Below, piece after piece: positions 21,559 through 30,134 of a stretch of 42,551 bases of DNA. Position 1 is the first letter of the stretch, and each line of letters begins with the position of its first letter. The notes under the pieces are model-generated. The model was not told the origin of the DNA. It was given only the letters and a program-made list of their open reading frames with translations, and made no database searches. The position numbers and the translations under genes were made by a program. This DNA is from Butyricicoccus sp. (GTDB lineage: Bacteria; Bacillota; Clostridia; Oscillospirales; Butyricicoccaceae). The stretch spans positions 1 to 42,551 of the forward strand of contig JAUMSA010000091.1 in the NCBI GenBank assembly GCA_031293105.1. The letters are read 5' to 3'.

Positions 21559-24501
21559 ATGTTGCATTTTGACAATCTGCCCAGCAATCTGGTACAGATC
21601 GGGCTGACCGTGTCGGCGGTGGCGGTTTTGCTGTTTTTGATGCGCAAGACGCTGAAAAAACGCTATTCAGCGCGGATGATGTGTCTTGTGTGGGCAATAT
21701 TGGCGCTCCGGCTGCTCATTCCCGTGCAGCTGACGCTGCCCGACCCGCCGGTACAGGTCGCGCCGCACACGACCTACCTGACGCAGACCGACTTTACCCC
21801 TGCCCAGCTCGAACAGGCCGGGCTGCCTGCTCTGGATGTGGACGGCGGGACCGTGGCAAACCGCTGGGTGACGCAGGAACAGGCTCAGGCGCTGACTCCG
21901 CTTGATATGCCATCGCTTATTTCGTTCAATTTAGGCTATATGCTGTCCGTCGTGTGGGGCGTGGGCGTGCTGCTCGTTACGGTTTGGCAGTTATATCGAT
22001 ATCTGGCATTCTACTATGTGCTGGAACAGAGCAGCCACCCTGCCGCACGAAACACACTGCTGGCGGCATTCGAGGAACAAAAACGGTCGCTTGGCATTTC
22101 CCGGAATATCCCGTTGCGCGTCACGCGCGCGGCCGACTGCCCGATGCTGGCGGGATTTCTCTGTCCCGCGCTCTATCTGCCCGACGAAGACCTGTCTGCC
22201 GAGGACGCGGCCTTCATCTTTCGCCATGAACTGACCCATTACAAGCGGCGCGACCTGTGGCTCAAGCTGCTGCTGGTCGCCGCGCGGGCGGTCCACTGGT
22301 TCAATCCACTCGTGCACCACATGGCGCGGCTGGCACAGGAAGATATTGAAATGGCCTGCGATGAAGCGGTGGTGCGGGGCATGGACCTTTCCGCGCGCCG
22401 CGCCTACGGGCAGACCATTTTGCGTTCGGTGGAAAAACAAGTCAAAAAGCGCGCGCTGGTGTCGTGCTTTACCGGAGATAAGGAGGGGCTTATGCGACGC
22501 TTGGAAGGATTATTCGAGAAACGCATCAAAAAATGTGGCATCGTGCTGGTGCTTGCGGCGGCATTGGCGGTCGGCGCCTTGGGCTGCGCGTTTTCGGTGG
22601 GCGAAAATCAGGCGAATCTCACCGACGCCGAGTGCGTGGCCCTGGCCGAGCAGTGGATGAGCGGCCAGTACCGCGATGCCGAGCCGTGGTATGAGTTGCT
22701 GCAAGACGATCTGGCCCAAAAACTGTATGAGCAGCAAACCGCGCTGGGTGCGCAAACCGGTCAGACCGACGGCGAACCTCTGTGGGAGATCGGCACATCC
22801 AGCCCGTCGGTCAGCCGCTTTACGGTCCTGCCGGATGTGAAAAACCAGCAGGCGGTCATTGTGACCGAATGGACGGCATCGGCGAGCATGCCGATCCGGC
22901 AGGCCGAGCGCATCCACTTTAAAAAAGTAGACGGGGAATGGAAGGTCAGCCAGGTCGAAGGCAATCCGTATATCAATGACCAGCCGTTTGTGGACACGGC
23001 GGACAGTTTGGAGCATTTCCGACTCCTGTATGAAAACGACCTCGGTTTACCGGACCCGCTGCTCGCAAGCGAGGAGGGCGAATCGCTGGAAGAAACGGTG
23101 GTGGCGTCGCTTCAGCTGACCGGTGGCCAGCTGGAAACCGTACGCAGTTGGGACGAGACGGGCGATGGCAACGATGATTTGACGCTGATGCGGTACACCT
23201 TTGCGGACGGGGAGCCGCTGGACCTGACGGTTACGGGCGGCGGTGTACAGGATTACACCTATGACGGCGGCAAAAATAGCCGCACCGCCGCCGATCTCGC
23301 GCAGCAATATGCGCGCGCGGTGGCACATAAATCGGTATGGCCGGCCTATCCCGTACTGTCGCAGGAAGAACAGCGTTCGCTGGCCGATAGCCAGCGTGCG
23401 TTGGCGGACAGTGATGGGGTTTGGTACACCAAGTACGGCGGCTCGTCGCCGACCGTGGCCGACTATGTGCTGACCCCCGGCAAAGACCCGGATACCTATG
23501 TGGCCGTGTTCCAGCTGTATGGCGGCGGCATGACCGATTATCGCTCGGCAATCACCATCACGGCGGGCGAGGAACAGGGCCGCAAGGTCATCCGCGAAAT
23601 GGAGCGGTGTGACGACCATCTGGCCTTTATCCAGGAAAATCTATCCGGAACCGATGCCGGTTACACCATGCGCGAGAAATTTGACCTGTATTACGAATCC
23701 GGCTTGCCGTGGCCGACCCTTCCAGAGGGTGCAATGGACTTTAACGGCGCTTCGCTGAGCACGTTGACCCAGGTGCGTGCCGCCGCCGAGACCGTGTTTA
23801 GCTACGTCGGCGAGGAAGTCACCCACACCGAGGGCGATCAGACTCTGATGACCCTCGAAAGCTGGTTTACCAGCGAGGTCGTTTCGGAAGATGGCACCGA
23901 AGCGGTCGTGCGGCTGCATTTTCAGGACAACAGCCCGTCTGTGGATGTGCAGATGCGCAAAACCAGCGGGTATTGGCTGCCGGTTGGTGTGGTGGGTGAA
24001 AATCAGGGAAATCTCACCGAAACCGATTCGGTATACAACCGGGTGATCTCCGAACCCATCGGTGCCGACGCCCCGCAGGTGCCTTTCTTTAACCGGGATG
24101 TCATCTGCGTGCTCAACTACAATGGCCTGCTGCTGTTTGATACCCAGACCGGCGCCCTGCGGGCGGGCATCGATGTGCAGAAGATGGGGCTTGGCGATAC
24201 CCAGGGCGATTCTGCCATGATCGTGCGCGGCAACGATATGTGCATCACGATCACCACCATGGATGGCGGGCCGGGATATATCTATTCTCTGGAGACGTCC
24301 GCGCTTTCCGAACTGTCTGAACCGGAAGAAATCGAATACACCGAAATGCAGATCCCAGATGCCAAAACTTTGGCCAGACTGGACCTGTCCGGCTTTGCTG
24401 ATGCATCCCAGGTGGAGGCGCTGCAATCTAAGGATGGCATCCTGGCGTATGCACTGCCGCAGGATGACTTATCCAAGATGCAGTTTCAGTGGTATCCATA
24501 A
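21559..24501 (+). CDS. BlaR1-type M56 membrane metallopeptidase with large unusual sensor
   Basis: A 980-residue protein. The N-terminal part of about 350 residues is an M56/BlaR1 peptidase with several membrane helices and the zinc motif HELTH at residues 223-227. The remaining roughly 630 residues follow a membrane helix and are predicted outside the cell. They lack the penicillin-binding motifs of classical BlaR1 (I see no SxxK/SxN/KTG set) and instead contain repeated-looking beta-rich modules; GENQANLT and GENQGNLT begin or end two of them. A GTG at 21550 is an alternative start; ATG 21559 has AGGTGAG upstream. The ligand is unknown but not an obvious beta-lactam. Confidence 0.85.
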   Translation: MLHFDNLPSNLVQIGLTVSAVAVLLFLMRKTLKKRYSARMMCLVWAILALRLLIPVQLTLPDPPVQVAPHTTYLTQTDFTPAQLEQAGLPALDVDGGTVANRWVTQEQAQALTPLDMPSLISFNLGYMLSVVWGVGVLLVTVWQLYRYLAFYYVLEQSSHPAARNTLLAAFEEQKRSLGISRNIPLRVTRAADCPMLAGFLCPALYLPDEDLSAEDAAFIFRHELTHYKRRDLWLKLLLVAARAVHWFNPLVHHMARLAQEDIEMACDEAVVRGMDLSARRAYGQTILRSVEKQVKKRALVSCFTGDKEGLMRRLEGLFEKRIKKCGIVLVLAAALAVGALGCAFSVGENQANLTDAECVALAEQWMSGQYRDAEPWYELLQDDLAQKLYEQQTALGAQTGQTDGEPLWEIGTSSPSVSRFTVLPDVKNQQAVIVTEWTASASMPIRQAERIHFKKVDGEWKVSQVEGNPYINDQPFVDTADSLEHFRLLYENDLGLPDPLLASEEGESLEETVVASLQLTGGQLETVRSWDETGDGNDDLTLMRYTFADGEPLDLTVTGGGVQDYTYDGGKNSRTAADLAQQYARAVAHKSVWPAYPVLSQEEQRSLADSQRALADSDGVWYTKYGGSSPTVADYVLTPGKDPDTYVAVFQLYGGGMTDYRSAITITAGEEQGRKVIREMERCDDHLAFIQENLSGTDAGYTMREKFDLYYESGLPWPTLPEGAMDFNGASLSTLTQVRAAAETVFSYVGEEVTHTEGDQTLMTLESWFTSEVVSEDGTEAVVRLHFQDNSPSVDVQMRKTSGYWLPVGVVGENQGNLTETDSVYNRVISEPIGADAPQVPFFNRDVICVLNYNGLLLFDTQTGALRAGIDVQKMGLGDTQGDSAMIVRGNDMCITITTMDGGPGYIYSLETSALSELSEPEEIEYTEMQIPDAKTLARLDLSGFADASQVEALQSKDGILAYALPQDDLSKMQFQWYP

Positions 24502-24533
24502 GATTTTCGGCAAAAGAAAGCAGAGGAATAAAA

Positions 24534-25286
24534 TTGGAATACTCGAAAATCTGTGCCTGGTGGAAACAGCAGCAAAGATGCCATACAAAGGAATGGACGG
24601 CCCGATTGTGTTCATACGGTATCCATTTTGCCTATCACTCGGGAAAAATCGAAAACAATCGCATCACCTACCGCGATACGCAAGCGGTCTTTCAAGACGA
24701 TCGGGAAGCGGATTTTGTAGGCGATTCGCGCACGATAACCGAAATCCGCAATGCTAAAGAGGCGTTTGAAACCATTTTAACGGCTTTCGATCAAAGAATA
24801 CCGCTGACCGAAGATTTTGTCAAGCAGATACAAAAGCGACTCACCCAAAACACCTATGATACCCGAAGATATCAGCTTGGGGAGCGTCCGGGAGAATATA
24901 AACACAGAGACTATGTAACCGGCCGGGAAGAAACCGGCGCCCCGGCTTCTGATGTGGCTGAAGAAATGGAGGAGCTGCTGGAGGAATTGCAGGACGTAGA
25001 CCATCAAAACGCCCTGCTTGCCGCCGCCTATTTCCATGCAAAGTTTGAAAACATTCATCCATTTGCCGATGGCAATGGACGCACCGGCCGCCTGCTGATG
25101 AATTACTTTTTACTCCTGCATGAGCACCCGCCCCTCATCGTGCATGAGCAAGACCGAAAAGCCTATTACGCAGCCCTGGAAGCCTTTGACCGGGAACAGG
25201 AAATAGAGCCTTTGGTTTCTTATCTCAAGCAGCAGCTGGAAAAAACGTGGACACCGGATTTACTCCATTCGGCGACCGGACTCTGA
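24534..25286 (+). CDS. Fic family protein, probable AMP transferase (N-terminal inhibitory motif)
   Basis: A 250-residue Fic protein. The catalytic motif HPFADGNGRTGR begins at His175. An inhibitory helix motif SGKIEN (Ser36 to Asn41, pattern S-x-x-x-E-N) lies N-terminal to the Fic fold, so this is class II: Glu40 would block productive ATP binding. A TTG at 24534 is the likely start, as AGAGGA lies upstream; the extension to 24489 overlaps the previous gene. It starts 33 bases after the BlaR1-type gene and ends before a strong terminator, so it is the last gene of that operon. The target of modification is unknown. Confidence 0.88.
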   Translation: MEYSKICAWWKQQQRCHTKEWTARLCSYGIHFAYHSGKIENNRITYRDTQAVFQDDREADFVGDSRTITEIRNAKEAFETILTAFDQRIPLTEDFVKQIQKRLTQNTYDTRRYQLGERPGEYKHRDYVTGREETGAPASDVAEEMEELLEELQDVDHQNALLAAAYFHAKFENIHPFADGNGRTGRLLMNYFLLLHEHPPLIVHEQDRKAYYAALEAFDREQEIEPLVSYLKQQLEKTWTPDLLHSATGL

Positions 25287-25467
25287 TTGTTTATCCACCG
25301 CAAACGCTTAGCCAGCAAAAAAATCAACGGACGAATCCGATCTCGTTTCCTAGAAACGCAGCCGATTCTTCGCTTCCTTCTATCACTCCAACACTTGCAA
25401 CAGCCGCTGATCCATGCTATTCTATCGGTAGGCAAAGATAGGATGTATCCCACTGGATACAGCGAAG

Positions 25468-25501
25468 CGCCCCGGAGGTTCCAGCTCCGGGGCGTTTTTT
25501 T
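25468..25501 (+). terminator. Terminator of the BlaI-BlaR1-Fic operon
   Basis: A 10-bp GC-only stem (CGCCCCGGAG) with a 7-base loop is followed by seven T residues. Nothing recognisable lies in the 180 bases between the Fic stop and the hairpin. Confidence 0.85.
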
Positions 25502-25517
25502 GTTCTATTTGAGGGGC

Positions 25518-26525
25518 TTAGGCCCAAGGTTCGCTATACTCTGTCGACAAAGTGAACGAATTCCTTCTTCCGTGTAGGTATAGTACCCTGCATATTTCCT
25601 TAAATTCTTGCCACCATGGTTTATATTTCCAATGCCCATGAAGATAGTGTTTTGACAGTTTCTTACTGGATACGAACTTAGCTAAGATCCGATTCGCCGT
25701 CGCGGCCGATACCCCACACAGCTCCCGTACATCCGCGTTCATGATATAGTCGTGAGTTTCAAGGTACCCCCGAATCTTGTTCCAACGAAGGGTTGCCTTG
25801 TCCAGCTTTCCATCGCTCATTACATCGCTCGTTTTAATTGCTTCTATGAGCGATGCCTTGATGGCGGAGAACATGAACGCAATAAATACAGTAGGCTTCC
25901 CAGCGTCGTTGGAGGCGTTGATCGCTGCATAGTATTCTTTCTGGCGGTCATGGATAATGGACTCTACTGGGAGCCTGGAAAAGGCTGGATTCCACTTAGA
26001 CAGCAGCAGCGTATGCCACAGGCGGCCCACACGCCCATTACCATCGGCAAAGGGGTGGATCAGTTCCAGTTCATAGTGGAACACACAGCTGCGGATGAGC
26101 ATGTGTACCTCACTGGTCTTTGCCCAGTTCAGCAACTTCATAACCAGATCTGGGACATACTGCGGCAACGTACCAAAATGTAGGACACGCCCCTCACTGT
26201 CCACTACGCCAACAGATCCTGTGCGGAACATGCCGGATTCCTCCACCAAACCTCGTGTCATAATGCCGTGAGCCATCAGCAGATCATCGACGGAATACGG
26301 ATCAAGTTCATCCAGCCGCTCATAAATCTCATAGGCGTTTTTGACCTCGGCAATATCCTTGGGCGGAGCCAGAACATGCTTCCCGTTCAGCACAGCAGTC
26401 ACCTGCTCCAAAGAAAGCGTGTTTTGCTCAATGGCAAGAGAACCATGGATGGTTCTGATTCGATTCTTGCGGCGCAGCGTTGGATTGGTGGAAAGCGCAG
26501 TCGTTGCAGATAGTTTGCCGACCAA
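25518..26525 (-). CDS. Fic family protein with winged-helix C-terminus, N-terminus probably shortened
   Basis: A Fic-domain protein of up to 335 residues. The catalytic motif HPFADGNGRVGR begins at His157, and the inhibitory-type motif SLAIEQN lies at 29-35, giving a class II layout. The C-terminal 100 residues hold a winged-helix-like segment (NADVRELCGVSAATANRIL). Only a TTG start without a good ribosome site is found, preceded at once by stop codons. Family members usually have some extra residues before LSTNPTLRR, so the 5' end may have been lost next to IS21 debris. It may be a decaying gene or may start further inside. Confidence 0.72.
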   Translation of the reverse strand: MVGKLSATTALSTNPTLRRKNRIRTIHGSLAIEQNTLSLEQVTAVLNGKHVLAPPKDIAEVKNAYEIYERLDELDPYSVDDLLMAHGIMTRGLVEESGMFRTGSVGVVDSEGRVLHFGTLPQYVPDLVMKLLNWAKTSEVHMLIRSCVFHYELELIHPFADGNGRVGRLWHTLLLSKWNPAFSRLPVESIIHDRQKEYYAAINASNDAGKPTVFIAFMFSAIKASLIEAIKTSDVMSDGKLDKATLRWNKIRGYLETHDYIMNADVRELCGVSAATANRILAKFVSSKKLSKHYLHGHWKYKPWWQEFKEICRVLYLHGRRNSFTLSTEYSEPWA

Positions 26526-26659
26526 TCATCAATCAAAACCGGCTCTCATTTGAGTGATGCTTTCCTTGTAAAAAGAGATTCTCCGGCTTCACAGTTTGGG
26601 AATCAACAACACTTGCATAGCAGAAAGTTGTGGCTGTGCACGCAGTACAGTCACAGCAG

Positions 26660-26929
26660 AACGGAGGCGATCTGCCCTACAGATCCACCCAGATCAACAA
26701 ATATTACGCGGACTATGTGCACAGGACCAAGGCCACTATACCCCTGGATCATACGCCCGGCGAGACCATATAGCTGGACCGCCAGGAGGCTGAGCTGCTG
26801 TTCCGTCTGATCTCGGAACGGTATGAGCACGGCAGCATTATCTTGACCAGCAATCAGTATTTCAGTCATTGGGGGAATTGCTCAGCGCCAATATCCTGGC
26901 CACCGCTCGGCGGCCTCTCCTTTGAGTAG
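26660..26929 (+). pseudogene. IS21 family remnant (istA and istB pieces joined)
   Basis: One reading frame translates to an IstA-like piece (LPYRSTQINKYYADYV, then HRTKATIPLDHTPGE), a stop at 26771-26773, and an IstB-like piece (RQEAELLFRLISERYE, then LTSNQYFSHWG). In an intact element these are parts of two genes more than a kilobase apart, so a large internal deletion has joined them. It marks past transposition next to the shortened Fic gene. The region from 26526 to 26659 shows nothing else recognisable. Confidence 0.55.
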
Positions 26930-26957
26930 TTCAATTTCAGCAAGGAGGACGACTGGG

Positions 26958-27200
26958 ATGACTGATTCGCTGTTTGAAGCCGTTGCCCTGTGCAGCCAGG
27001 AGCTGATGAAATACAGCCTCTCTGCGGAGGAGTTCGCTGTGCTGGCGCAGAAAAACGGTATGACCGACAGCGAGATTCTGGCTGTTTCCAAGATCTTTGA
27101 CAACTTTGATTTCAACCGCTCTTGGATTGGCTGTTTTCGCCGGACCCGAACAATACTAATAAATTTACGAAAAACAACAAAATTGATGTCAGAAATCTAG
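26958..27200 (+). pseudogene. Short open frame in degraded DNA, probable gene fragment
   Basis: An 80-codon frame beginning MTDSLFEAVALCSQELMKY, with GGAGGACGA upstream. Its helical, acidic first 55 residues look protein-like (SAEEFAVLAQKNGMTDSEIL), but the tail after about residue 58 changes character. I recognise no family. Being directly downstream of IS21 debris, it is probably a truncated passenger or neighbour gene. A tiny intact gene cannot be excluded. Confidence 0.4.
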
Positions 27201-27334
27201 AAATTTTGAAGGACAGGAATTGCGTATTTCATGATATTAGGAAACAAAAAATGGGTCTGAAATCTTACCACAATCTTTGCCCAAGGCAATATGACTTATA
27301 AAAAAAGTTGGTATTTTTTCATGTCTACCCGATG

Positions 27335-27343
27335 TGCTATGAT
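27335..27343 (+). promoter_or_regulatory. Extended -10 promoter of the PTS operon
   Basis: TGCTATGAT is a TG-N-TATGAT extended -10. The -35 region is only a T run, so activator help is likely, and a PRD-type activator is encoded in the operon. In the leader, GACAG-CTA and TAG-C-CTGTC (27360-27384) can form a short hairpin with one bulge. The stretch 27201-27334 shows nothing else. Confidence 0.45.
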
Positions 27344-27414
27344 GAAACCACACGAAAGGACAGCTACGGAGAGATAGCCTGTCGCTTGCAAGTCAGCAAC
27401 AAGGAGGATACCCT

Positions 27415-27675
27415 ATGGTCACAAAGAAAATTACGATACAGAACAAGACAGGGATTCACGCCAGACCGGCCAGTGATTTAGTGAATTTGTGTAAGAAATT
27501 TCCGTGCGATATAAAAATTATTGCAAATGGCAAAGATCATGATGCAAAAAAAATTATGAACCTTCTTTTAGCGGGTTTGGTAAAAGGCACGGAAATCACC
27601 GTGCAGACCAATGGAAAACAGGAAAGTGAGGCATTGGAGCAAGTAATCGACTTCATTGCCGGTTTGAAAGAATGA
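27415..27675 (+). CDS. HPr family phosphocarrier with Lys at the Ser46 site
   Basis: An 86-residue HPr-like protein. The phosphorylation site His15 is in the normal context TGIHARPAS. The regulatory Ser46, normally phosphorylated by HPr kinase in Firmicutes, is Lys46 (DAKKIMN). So it can carry phosphate from enzyme I but cannot be a Ser-P co-repressor. It is the first gene of a PTS operon, with AAGGAGGA upstream, and probably is a dedicated phosphocarrier for the EII proteins encoded downstream rather than the housekeeping HPr. Confidence 0.88.
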   Translation: MVTKKITIQNKTGIHARPASDLVNLCKKFPCDIKIIANGKDHDAKKIMNLLLAGLVKGTEITVQTNGKQESEALEQVIDFIAGLKE

Positions 27676-27706
27676 TCCATCCAATCAGAAACAAGGAGGA
27701 TTGGGA

Positions 27707-29323
27707 ATGGAAATAAACAGTAGAATGAGTTCCATTCTATATCTGCTCTTGGCATCCAATGGCCGTATTCATATCGATAGTCTTCTTGATGAAATCGGCC
27801 TGTCCCGGCGGGCGTTGCATTATGATCTGACAAAGATTAATACCTATTTAGTCGATCATCATATTCCACCGATCGAACTGAAAAATGGAAATTGCGTCGT
27901 ACAATTTGAGAGCATCCCCGAGATTGAAAAGCTCCTACAGACCCGGTCATCCTATTTGGCATCCAGCCAGGAACGTATGACCCTAGAGACGATGGTTATC
28001 GCTTTGGATAAGAATTTAACTACCCTAGAAGGATTGCGACAGAAGTTGGATGTGAGTAAAAACACCATTCAATCGGATTTGCGCATGCTCAAAGAGCGGG
28101 TGACCGAAAGCGGATTGCGGCTGCAATTTTCCCACAAGGACGGCTATTATTTTGAGGGCGACGAATTGTCCATCCGCAATTTCATCTCAGACGAATTGAG
28201 TACCGTAAAAAACCGTGGCGTATGGCAAATGATCATCCGGCTGCTCAACCAATCGGTATGTCAGGTACTGAAAATCGACAATACAGCATGGGATGCCTAT
28301 CGCACGGTGATCGCTGCTATTCAGCGCTATGGGGATGCAATTGCAGCAAGCTTTGTGGAGCAGTTTGTCCGGCATACAGCGGTGATGATCCTAGCAGCAG
28401 TTATCCGCGATCATATGACCGGACAGCCGATCGCCTTTGATCCCATGGAACGAAGGACATTGTGCTATACCGAAGAATTGGAACAGGTCAAAAATATGCT
28501 GCGGCAACTGGCTGCGGACCAGATTGTACTACCAAAAGATGAAGAGTTCTATGTAGCGTATTTGCTACTGGGTATGAAACGTTTTGCGTTTGAAGGACAG
28601 TCCAATGGTGACATCATGGAAATGGTCGATGCCTTTTTGCGGAATTTGGAGGCCAACCTGGGCAAACCGATTGAGCGCAAACAGCAATTGCGGGAAAAAA
28701 TAGCGTTGCACATGGGACCCATGTATTATCGGCTCAAACTGGGGTTTCACAGCAGCAATGCCTTGTTGGAGGATATCAAACAGATGTATCCGTGGGGCTT
28801 TGCCATTGTAGAACAGAGCATTGAGGGGATGGAAGGTGAAATTGCCAGCCTGATTACCGAAGATGAAATCGCATTTTTGGTGATGTTTGTCGAAAGCCAT
28901 ATGGCAGAACTGAAGATCGATGAGACCCGCCGGGATGCCTGCAAAATACTGATCGTTTGCGGCGCCGGAGTCTCTACTTCGGTTTTTGTGCGCGCACAGT
29001 TGCAAGACCTGGTGGGTGAGGGATATCAATTTGAATTGAGCTCTGCATCTAAGCTGCAAGAGCGAGATTTGACCCAATACAATCTGATCATTTCTACTAT
29101 ACGGGATACTCGTTTGCCGTCGGGAACCATCTATGTATCGGCTATTTTGGATGAAAAAGACATCGCGGATATCATTGATCGGTTATGTGATACGCCCTTG
29201 TCCATTACGCATACAACGGTCAATGAAATTGTAGAAGCATTTGCGGGGCATGTGAAGTCCAAGGACGAGCTGAAAAATATTAAGCAGAGCCTATTTGAAT
29301 ACTTTTGCAAAAGGAGGGATTGA
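27707..29323 (+). CDS. PRD-domain transcriptional activator with EIIB-like domain (LicR/MtlR type)
   Basis: A 538-residue regulator. Two N-terminal helix-turn-helix segments (HIDSLLDEIGLSRRALHYDL near 25-45, and LRQKLDVSKNTIQSDLRML near 105-125) are followed by two PRD domains and a C-terminal EIIB-like domain with CGAGVSTS (Cys418). There is no CAT RNA-binding domain, so it binds DNA and is not an antiterminator. LicR and MtlR relatives usually end in an EIIA-like domain; here the EIIA is the next, separate gene. Phosphorylation of PRD histidines and Cys418 by the PTS would set its activity according to substrate. Start ATG 27707 has AAGGAGGA upstream. Confidence 0.88.
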   Translation: MEINSRMSSILYLLLASNGRIHIDSLLDEIGLSRRALHYDLTKINTYLVDHHIPPIELKNGNCVVQFESIPEIEKLLQTRSSYLASSQERMTLETMVIALDKNLTTLEGLRQKLDVSKNTIQSDLRMLKERVTESGLRLQFSHKDGYYFEGDELSIRNFISDELSTVKNRGVWQMIIRLLNQSVCQVLKIDNTAWDAYRTVIAAIQRYGDAIAASFVEQFVRHTAVMILAAVIRDHMTGQPIAFDPMERRTLCYTEELEQVKNMLRQLAADQIVLPKDEEFYVAYLLLGMKRFAFEGQSNGDIMEMVDAFLRNLEANLGKPIERKQQLREKIALHMGPMYYRLKLGFHSSNALLEDIKQMYPWGFAIVEQSIEGMEGEIASLITEDEIAFLVMFVESHMAELKIDETRRDACKILIVCGAGVSTSVFVRAQLQDLVGEGYQFELSSASKLQERDLTQYNLIISTIRDTRLPSGTIYVSAILDEKDIADIIDRLCDTPLSITHTTVNEIVEAFAGHVKSKDELKNIKQSLFEYFCKRRD

Positions 29324-29326
29324 TCG

Positions 29327-29782
29327 ATGTCAATTATTGACAGACGACATGTATTGGTAGGGCTTTCGGCTTCCGGAAGGGAAGATGCACTGCGTAAAGT
29401 AGCTGATCTGCTGCGCAGTACGGACTGTGTCAAAGAAAGTTTTACCGATGCGGTCTTGGCACGGGAGGAGGTTTATCCAACGGGACTCAACCTCAAATAC
29501 AATGCCATTGCCATGCCGCATACCGATCCTCAGCATGTCAACCGACCGGGCATTGCCTTGGTGAAGCTGGACAAGCCGGTGGAGTTTTGGCATATGGGCG
29601 GATCAGGCGAACTGGTACAGGCCGAGATGATTTTTATGATGGCCATTACCGACCCAGAAGAGCAGATCAACAATTTAAAAAAAGTGATGCAGGTTTTTTT
29701 GGATGCTGATCTGGTCGCGAAATTCCGCAATGCGCGGGATGCGGATGAACTTTATGCCTTGGGCAAACAATATTTCGAATAA
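29327..29782 (+). CDS. PTS sugar transporter subunit IIA (fructose/galactitol type)
   Basis: A 151-residue EIIA of the fructose-mannitol/galactitol type. The phosphorylated histidine is in AIAMPHTD, preceded by the usual EEVYPTGL segment. It passes phosphate from HPr to the EIIB encoded next. It begins four bases after the regulator's stop, so translation may be coupled. It may also phosphorylate the regulator, replacing the missing EIIA domain there. Confidence 0.9.
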   Translation: MSIIDRRHVLVGLSASGREDALRKVADLLRSTDCVKESFTDAVLAREEVYPTGLNLKYNAIAMPHTDPQHVNRPGIALVKLDKPVEFWHMGGSGELVQAEMIFMMAITDPEEQINNLKKVMQVFLDADLVAKFRNARDADELYALGKQYFE

Positions 29783-29802
29783 TGGTTTTAGGAGGTTTTG
29801 AT

Positions 29803-30096
29803 ATGAAAAAGGTATGTGTATTGTGCGTTTGTGGTTCGGGAACGGTCACTTCTTCGATGCTGGCAGCCAAGCTCAAAGAAAAACTGGCTGAAAAGGGCTA
29901 TGATGCCGATTGCATCGAAACCAATCCGGGCGGCGTAGAATCGACGATGAGTTCGCATCCGGTCGATTTCATGGCATGTTCCAGCCCGGTACCGGGGGAT
30001 TATGGTGTGCCCAAATTGGCTGCGACCTCTTTCCTGATCGGGCTGGATGAAGAAGGCTTTATGGAAGAGGTTCTGGAAGTGCTCAAGGATAAATAA
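29803..30096 (+). CDS. PTS sugar transporter subunit IIB (galactitol type)
   Basis: A 97-residue EIIB. The phosphocysteine loop is VCGSGTVTSS near residues 7-17. The galactitol-type EIIB fold suits the length. Start ATG 29803 has TAGGAGGTT upstream; an in-frame start at 29782 overlaps the EIIA stop and is rejected. It accepts phosphate from EIIA and gives it to the sugar during transport by EIIC. Confidence 0.9.
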   Translation: MKKVCVLCVCGSGTVTSSMLAAKLKEKLAEKGYDADCIETNPGGVESTMSSHPVDFMACSSPVPGDYGVPKLAATSFLIGLDEEGFMEEVLEVLKDK

Positions 30097-30134
30097 AGGC
30101 AAGCCGGGATGAAGGTGGGAAAGGAGCAATCTTC

